A stretch of DNA of 39,169 nucleotides, from positions 1-39,169 of the forward strand of contig JAKLKS010000008.1 of assembly GCA_023150535.1 (NCBI GenBank), in the 5' to 3' direction. The position numbers were made by a program, and so were the translations under genes. Origin of the DNA: Planctomycetota bacterium (GTDB lineage: Bacteria > Planctomycetota > JAJSAM01 > JAKLKS01). Positions within the stretch are counted from its first letter, which is position 1. Each line of letters starts with the position of its first letter. This document shows positions 34,261 through 39,169 of the stretch, in pieces. The notes below the pieces were generated by a model. That model was not told the origin of the DNA and searched no databases. It saw only the letters and a list, made by a program, of their open reading frames with translations.

Positions 34261-36425
34261 AGCAGGTGCTCCAGCACGTGGATTCCGGCGCGACGGAGGT
34301 CCGGGAGGTCCCGGCCCCCATCGCCGGGGCTGGCGAGGTCCTCGTCGCCAACCGGGCGTCCCTCGTCTCCGTGGGCACGGAGAAGATGCTCGTGGAGTTC
34401 ACGCGCAAGACCCTGCTCGGCAAGGCGCGGGAGCGCCCCGACCAGGTCCGCCGGGTCCTCCAGAAGATGCGCCAGGAGGGGGTCTTCGAGACCCTGCGCC
34501 AGGTGCGCGCGCGCCTCGCGGAGCCCCTCCAGCTCGGGTACTCCGCGGCCGGGGTCGTGCTCGAAGTCGGGGCCGGGGTCTCCCGGTTCCGGCCCGGGGA
34601 CCGGGTGGCGAGCAACGGGCCCCACGCCGGGGTCGTCGCGGTGCCGCAGAACCTCGTGGCCCGCATCCCCGGGGATGTCCCTTTCGAGGAGGCCTGCTAC
34701 GGGGTCGTCGGCTCCATCGCGCTCCAGGGTGTGCGGCTTGCCTTGCCCCACGTCGGCGACCGGGTCGCGGTGGTGGGCCTCGGCCTCCTCGGGCAGGTGA
34801 CGGTCATGCTGCTGCGCGCCTCCGGCTGCCGCGTGCTCGCCACCGACCCCGACCCGGCGCGGTGCGCCCTCGCCGCCGGCTTCGGGGCGGAGGCCGCGAC
34901 GGGGGCGGACCTCCCGGCGCTCGTGCTCGAGCGCACCGACGGGCAGGGGGCGGACGCCGTCCTCATCACCGCCTCCACGGAGAGCAACGGTCCCCTGGAC
35001 CTCGCGGCCGAGGTCGCGCGGAGGAAGGCGCGCATCGTCGCCGTCGGGGCCGTCGGCCTCCAGGTCCCGCGCAGGGCCTTCTACCCCAAGGAGCTGGAAC
35101 TGGTCGTCTCCTGCTCCTACGGGCCGGGGCGCTACGACCCGCAGTACGAGGAGCGCGGCCGGGACTACCCCTACGCCTACGTGCGGTGGACGGAGCAGCG
35201 CAACATCGAGGCGGTGCTGGAGCAGATCGCGGCGGGGGCCCTTCCCGTCGGCCGGCTCACGACGCATTCCTTCGGCATCGAGGAGGCGGACCGGGCCTAC
35301 GCGATGCTGGAATCGGGGACGGAATCCCCCCTCGGGGTCGTCCTGCGCTACCCGGAGACCGTCCCGTCCGACCTTCCTCGGGAGCGCACGGTCCCCCTCG
35401 TCCCCCTCCCGCGGCCCGCGGCCCGGGGGGAGGTGGGGATCGGCTTCGTGGGGGCGGGGAACTTCGCCTCCCTCGTGCTGCTCCCCGCCCTGGCCGCCGT
35501 CCCCGGCGCCCGGCCCCGGGTCCTCTGCTCCGCGGGAGGGGTGAGCGCCGTCACCCGCGGCGATCGGCACGGCTTCGACCGGGCCTGCACCTCCATCGAC
35601 GACGTGCTGTCCGACCCCTCGGTGCAGGCGGTTTTCGTCGCCACCCGCCACGACCTCCACGCGGAGCAAGGCCTCGCGGTGCTCCGGGCGGGGAAGGCGC
35701 TCTTCCTCGAGAAGCCGCTGTCCATCTCCCCGGCCCAGCAGGCGGCCTTCGAGGAGGGGATCGCCGCCCTCGGCGCATCCTGCCCGCCCTGGATGGTGGG
35801 GTTCAACCGCCGCTTCGCCCCCGCGGCCCGGGAGGTGCGGGAGTTCCTGGCGGCGGCGCCGGGGCCGAAGACCCTCTCCTACCGCTTCAACGCCGGCCCC
35901 ATCCCCGCGGACCACTGGACGCGGGACCCGGAGGTGGGGGGAGGGCGGATCCTCGGGGAGGCCTGCCACGCCATCGACCTCTCCTCCTTCCTCGTCGGCG
36001 CCCCCGTGGTGCGGGTGCACGCGGAGGCGGTGGCGCCGGGCGGCGCCGCGGGCTCCGGGGAGGACCAGGCCTTCCTCCTGCTGCGCTTCGCCGACGGGTC
36101 GGTGGCCTCGGTCGGGTACCTGGCCGGCGGGGACAAGTCCTTCCCGAAGGAGAGGATCGAGGCCTTCGGGGGAGGGCGGATCGCGGTGCTCGACGACTTC
36201 CACGCGGTCACGACGGTGGCGGGGGGCAGGTCCCGCACCCGCAAGATGGACCGGGACAAGGGCCACGCCGCGGAGGTGGCGGCCTTCGTCGAGGCGGTCC
36301 GCAGGGGGGAGCCGTCGCCCGTGCCGGCGGCGGCGAGCCTCAACGCCTCCCGGGCGGCGCTCGCCTGCCTGGAATCGCTCGCGACGGGCGTGCCGGTGGC
36401 GGTGGAGGCCCGGGCCGCGCCATGA
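34257..36425 (+). CDS. Bi-domain oxidoreductase: Zn-ADH/MDR-like N-terminus fused to Gfo/Idh/MocA C-terminus
   Basis: VAVVGLGLLGQVTVMLLRASGCRVLATD (MDR Rossmann) and VGIGFVGAGNFASLVLLPAL ... ALFLEKPLSIS (Gfo/Idh/MocA) in one frame with no stop. Confidence 0.9.
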   Translation: MKQVLQHVDSGATEVREVPAPIAGAGEVLVANRASLVSVGTEKMLVEFTRKTLLGKARERPDQVRRVLQKMRQEGVFETLRQVRARLAEPLQLGYSAAGVVLEVGAGVSRFRPGDRVASNGPHAGVVAVPQNLVARIPGDVPFEEACYGVVGSIALQGVRLALPHVGDRVAVVGLGLLGQVTVMLLRASGCRVLATDPDPARCALAAGFGAEAATGADLPALVLERTDGQGADAVLITASTESNGPLDLAAEVARRKARIVAVGAVGLQVPRRAFYPKELELVVSCSYGPGRYDPQYEERGRDYPYAYVRWTEQRNIEAVLEQIAAGALPVGRLTTHSFGIEEADRAYAMLESGTESPLGVVLRYPETVPSDLPRERTVPLVPLPRPAARGEVGIGFVGAGNFASLVLLPALAAVPGARPRVLCSAGGVSAVTRGDRHGFDRACTSIDDVLSDPSVQAVFVATRHDLHAEQGLAVLRAGKALFLEKPLSISPAQQAAFEEGIAALGASCPPWMVGFNRRFAPAAREVREFLAAAPGPKTLSYRFNAGPIPADHWTRDPEVGGGRILGEACHAIDLSSFLVGAPVVRVHAEAVAPGGAAGSGEDQAFLLLRFADGSVASVGYLAGGDKSFPKERIEAFGGGRIAVLDDFHAVTTVAGGRSRTRKMDRDKGHAAEVAAFVEAVRRGEPSPVPAAASLNASRAALACLESLATGVPVAVEARAAP

Positions 36426-37270
36426 CCTCCGCCCGGGAGTGGGTCCGCCGGAACACGCTGGGGAGGAGCACCGCCCTCTCCCGGTGGTACTACGGGCGCC
36501 GGGCGGCGGCGGAGTTCGCGGGCGGCCGCGACGTCCTCGCGATCCTGACCCCCGGGCACGTCGGCTCCACCTCCGCGGCCCGCTCGCTCGAGGGCTGGAT
36601 GCCGGAGCGCGTGTTCCTCAACCTCCACTCGGTGAACCGGGACCTCTCGCGGGAGAGGGGGCCGATCCCGCCGCGCATGGTGCGCGAGTGCTGGGTCGGG
36701 GAGCGGCTGGAGGGGCTCCTCCGGGACAGGGACTGGGACGTCGTCAACGTGGTCCGCGACCCCGTGGCCGCCAACGTGGGGGGGCTCTTCCACGTGCTGG
36801 AGTCCTGGCACGGCGGCGCCCTCGCCCGGTTCCGCGCCGCGGGCGCCGGGCCGGGGGAGCTGCTCGAGTTCTACCTGCGGGAGGGGCGCCACCACGAGTA
36901 CCTCGCCCGGTGGCACGACGGGGAGCTGAGGGACCGCTTCGGCGTGGACGTCCTCGGGGGGATCCGGGACCCGTCGAGGGGGTGGTGGACGGTGGGGAAC
37001 GGGAGGGTGCGGGTCCTCGTGCTCAAGCTGGAGCGGATCGGGGAGTGCTGGGAGGAGGCGATCCGCTCCCACTTCGGGAGGTCCGCCCCGCCGCTCCTCC
37101 GGGCGAACGAGGCGGGCTCGAAGCCCTATGCCGATCTCTACGCGGCCTTCGACGGGGCGATCCTCCCCCCCGACCACCTCGATCGGCTCCTCGGGTCCCG
37201 CTACGCGACCACCTTCTACTCGGAGGAGGAGCGGGCGGCCATCCGCCGGAAGTGGTCCCGGCCCCGCTGA
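36422..37270 (+). CDS. Putative capsular polysaccharide synthesis protein, sulfotransferase-like (NKWYS-like)
   Basis: LTPGHVGSTSAARSLEGW (PSB-like) and VVNVVRDPVAANVGGLF (3'-PB-like). Confidence 0.65.
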   Translation: MTSAREWVRRNTLGRSTALSRWYYGRRAAAEFAGGRDVLAILTPGHVGSTSAARSLEGWMPERVFLNLHSVNRDLSRERGPIPPRMVRECWVGERLEGLLRDRDWDVVNVVRDPVAANVGGLFHVLESWHGGALARFRAAGAGPGELLEFYLREGRHHEYLARWHDGELRDRFGVDVLGGIRDPSRGWWTVGNGRVRVLVLKLERIGECWEEAIRSHFGRSAPPLLRANEAGSKPYADLYAAFDGAILPPDHLDRLLGSRYATTFYSEEERAAIRRKWSRPR

Positions 37271-37272
37271 CC

Positions 37273-39169
37273 ATGGCACCCTCCCGCCTCCTCTCCTCCG
37301 CCCGCATCGCCCGCCGCATGGGGCTGCGGTGGACCGGCGCGCGCCTCCTCTACGAGCTGCGCCGGCGGGCCGGCGTCCTGGAGCGGCGCACGCCCGCCGC
37401 CGGGTGGGACCGCTGGTCCCTCCCGCGGGTGGCCCCGTCCCTGGCGGCCGGGGGCCTCGTCGCAACGCTCCGCGCCCTCCCTTCCCCCCTCGCCCCCGCC
37501 GCGGGAGGCCCCTGGCCGGAGGGGGAGCCCGGCGATCCGCCCCCCCCCCCCCCCCGGGCCCCCGGCGGGGGGTGCCGCCCCGGGGGCCGCCTCCCCCCCC
37601 GCGGGGGGATCGACGTGAAGCGGTTCTGGGAGCCGGCCCGGTTCCCCGCGGCCTACGCCGCCGCGAGGGCCTGGCGCCACCGCGGGGACGCCGGGCCCGC
37701 GGAGGAGTTCTGGCGGGCGGTCGCCGCCTTCCGCGCCGCGAACCCGCCCAACCTGGGCCCGCAGTGGATGTGCGGGCAGGAGTGCGCGATCCGCGTCCTC
37801 GCCTGGACCACGGCCCTCTTCGCCCTGCGGGACGCGCCGGGGACGACGGGGGAGCGCGCCGCGGCGCTCCTGGAGACGCTCGCCGCCCACGGGGATCGCA
37901 TCGAGGCGAACATCGGCTACGCCGTCCTCCAGAAGAACAACCACGGCGTGAACGAGGCCCTCGGCCTGTTCACGCTCGGGAGCCTCCTGCCCTTCCTCGC
38001 CGCGGCCCCCCGCTGGGAGGCCCTCGGCCGCGCCGTGCTCGAGGCGGAGGTGGAGCGGCAGTTCCTCGGCGACGGCTCCTACGTCCAGCACTCGGTCAAC
38101 TACCACCGGCTCGTGCTCCAGTCCGGAGCCCTCGGCATCCGCGTCGGGGAGGCCGCCGGCCGCCCGCTGTCCGCGGGCTTCCGGGCCCGCATCGCCGCCG
38201 GGGCCCGCTGGCTCGCCGCCCTCGTCGATCCCGCAACGGGCGCGGCGCCGAACCACGGCTCCAACGACGGGGGGATCCTGCTCCGCCTCGACGGCCTCCC
38301 CTTCGAGGACCACCGACCCGCGGCGGCGCTCGCCGCCTTCGCCGCGGAGCGGCGGCGCGTCTACCCGGCGGGGCCCTGGGACGAACCGGGGGCCTGGCTC
38401 TTCGGGAGGGAGTACCTGGACGCGCCCCCCGGGGCCGGGGCGCGGGCGGAGCTCGCCGCGGCCGAGGGCGGGTACCACACGCTCCTCGGCGAGGGGACCT
38501 GGGCCTTCACCCGGTGCGCCGCCCACCGCGACCGCCCCGGCCAGGCCGATCTCACCCACGTGGACCTCTTCGCCCTCGGGCGGCCCCTCGCCGCCGATCC
38601 CGGGACCTTCGCCTACAACGAGCCTCCCCCCTGGCGGAACGGGCTCGCGGGGACCGGCGTCCACAACGCCGTCTCCGTGGACGGCCTCGACCAGATGGAG
38701 AAGGGGCCGCGCTTCCTCTGGCTGGACTGGACGCGGGGGAGGGTCCACCGGCGCGCCTCCGACCCGGCGGGCCGCTGGGCGCTCCTCGACATGGAGCAGG
38801 ACGGCTACCGGCGCATCGGCGTGCGCTGCCGGCGGGCGCTGATCCTCCTCGGGGGGCGCCACTGGCTCGTGATCGACGACCTCGGAGGGGAGGGGGAGCG
38901 GGAACTGTCGGCGCAGTGGCTGCTTCCCGGATCCACGCTGCGGGAGGCCGCTCCCGGGGAGTGGGGGATCGGGGGACCGGCGGGGCCGTGGCGTTTGATC
39001 CTCAGGACCCTCGCGGCCGGGAGCGGCGCGGCGCCGACCGCGGCGCGCCTCGTCCGCGGGGAGGAGGGGGGCGTCCTCGGGTGGTGGTCGACGCGGTACC
39101 TCGCCAGGGAGGCGGCGGCGGGGATCCTGGCGCGGGTGCGGGTGCGGCTGCCGGCGCGGAGGGCGGCGC
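37273..39169 (+). CDS. Heparinase II/III-family protein (truncated at right edge; absent from the supplied ORF track)
   Basis: ATG 37273, open to window end: IDVKRFWEPARFPAAYAAARAWRH; WMCGQECAIRVLAW; QKNNHGVNEALGLFTLG; DGSYVQHSVNYHRL; ADLTHVDLFALGRPLAADPGTFAYN. Confidence 0.87.
   Translation, partial: MAPSRLLSSARIARRMGLRWTGARLLYELRRRAGVLERRTPAAGWDRWSLPRVAPSLAAGGLVATLRALPSPLAPAAGGPWPEGEPGDPPPPPPRAPGGGCRPGGRLPPRGGIDVKRFWEPARFPAAYAAARAWRHRGDAGPAEEFWRAVAAFRAANPPNLGPQWMCGQECAIRVLAWTTALFALRDAPGTTGERAAALLETLAAHGDRIEANIGYAVLQKNNHGVNEALGLFTLGSLLPFLAAAPRWEALGRAVLEAEVERQFLGDGSYVQHSVNYHRLVLQSGALGIRVGEAAGRPLSAGFRARIAAGARWLAALVDPATGAAPNHGSNDGGILLRLDGLPFEDHRPAAALAAFAAERRRVYPAGPWDEPGAWLFGREYLDAPPGAGARAELAAAEGGYHTLLGEGTWAFTRCAAHRDRPGQADLTHVDLFALGRPLAADPGTFAYNEPPPWRNGLAGTGVHNAVSVDGLDQMEKGPRFLWLDWTRGRVHRRASDPAGRWALLDMEQDGYRRIGVRCRRALILLGGRHWLVIDDLGGEGERELSAQWLLPGSTLREAAPGEWGIGGPAGPWRLILRTLAAGSGAAPTAARLVRGEEGGVLGWWSTRYLAREAAAGILARVRVRLPARRAA
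37540..37555 (+). repeat. Poly-C tract (C16) inside the heparinase-like CDS
   Basis: Counted directly: gatccg followed by 16 C then ggg; encodes poly-Pro in the current frame. Confidence 0.9.

Noticed and set aside
32337-36425. 1362-aa ORF as a giant fusion protein
   Set aside because: The first ~640 residues are an out-of-frame reading of AsnB paralog 3; the true gene begins at ATG 34257.
1-39169. CRISPR arrays, tRNA/rRNA genes, transposases or integrases
   Set aside because: No regularly spaced direct repeats, recognisable tRNA/rRNA segments or transposase/integrase motifs were seen in the sequence or ORF translations.

Overview
This is a very GC-rich bacterial window carrying one long, almost entirely plus-strand exopolysaccharide/capsule (or O-antigen) biosynthesis locus. 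Order of genes: a truncated GT39-like membrane glycosyltransferase; a 2Fe-2S ferredoxin; a convergent minus-strand SelW-like gene whose redox motif is C-x-x-UGA (probable selenocysteine, split by the ORF track); a NusG-family specialised antiterminator; a Wzy_C/ligase-like membrane protein; a ~260-nt structured leader behind a plausible promoter; then a TPR protein, Wza-like export protein, Wzc-like tyrosine kinase with a poly-Tyr tail, a secreted protein, an outer-membrane beta-barrel, a CapD-like dehydratase, an ABC exporter (Wzm/Wzt with extended C-terminus), several GT4-type glycosyltransferases, two clear sulfotransferases plus a third sulfotransferase-like protein, three asparagine synthetases, a CgeB-like protein, a methyltransferase, a Wzy-like polymerase, a fused Zn-ADH/Gfo-Idh-MocA oxidoreductase and a heparinase II/III-family protein running off the right edge. 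Main leads: (1) the UGA-containing SelW gene with an adjacent bSECIS-like hairpin; (2) the structured, internally duplicated leader RNA next to a NusG paralog; (3) two consecutive glycosyltransferase genes that appear to start at CTG; (4) gene content suggesting a sulfated, amidated, uronic-acid or glycosaminoglycan-like polymer; (5) a C16 tract inside the heparinase-like gene. Family calls come from reading motifs in the translations; no database search was run.
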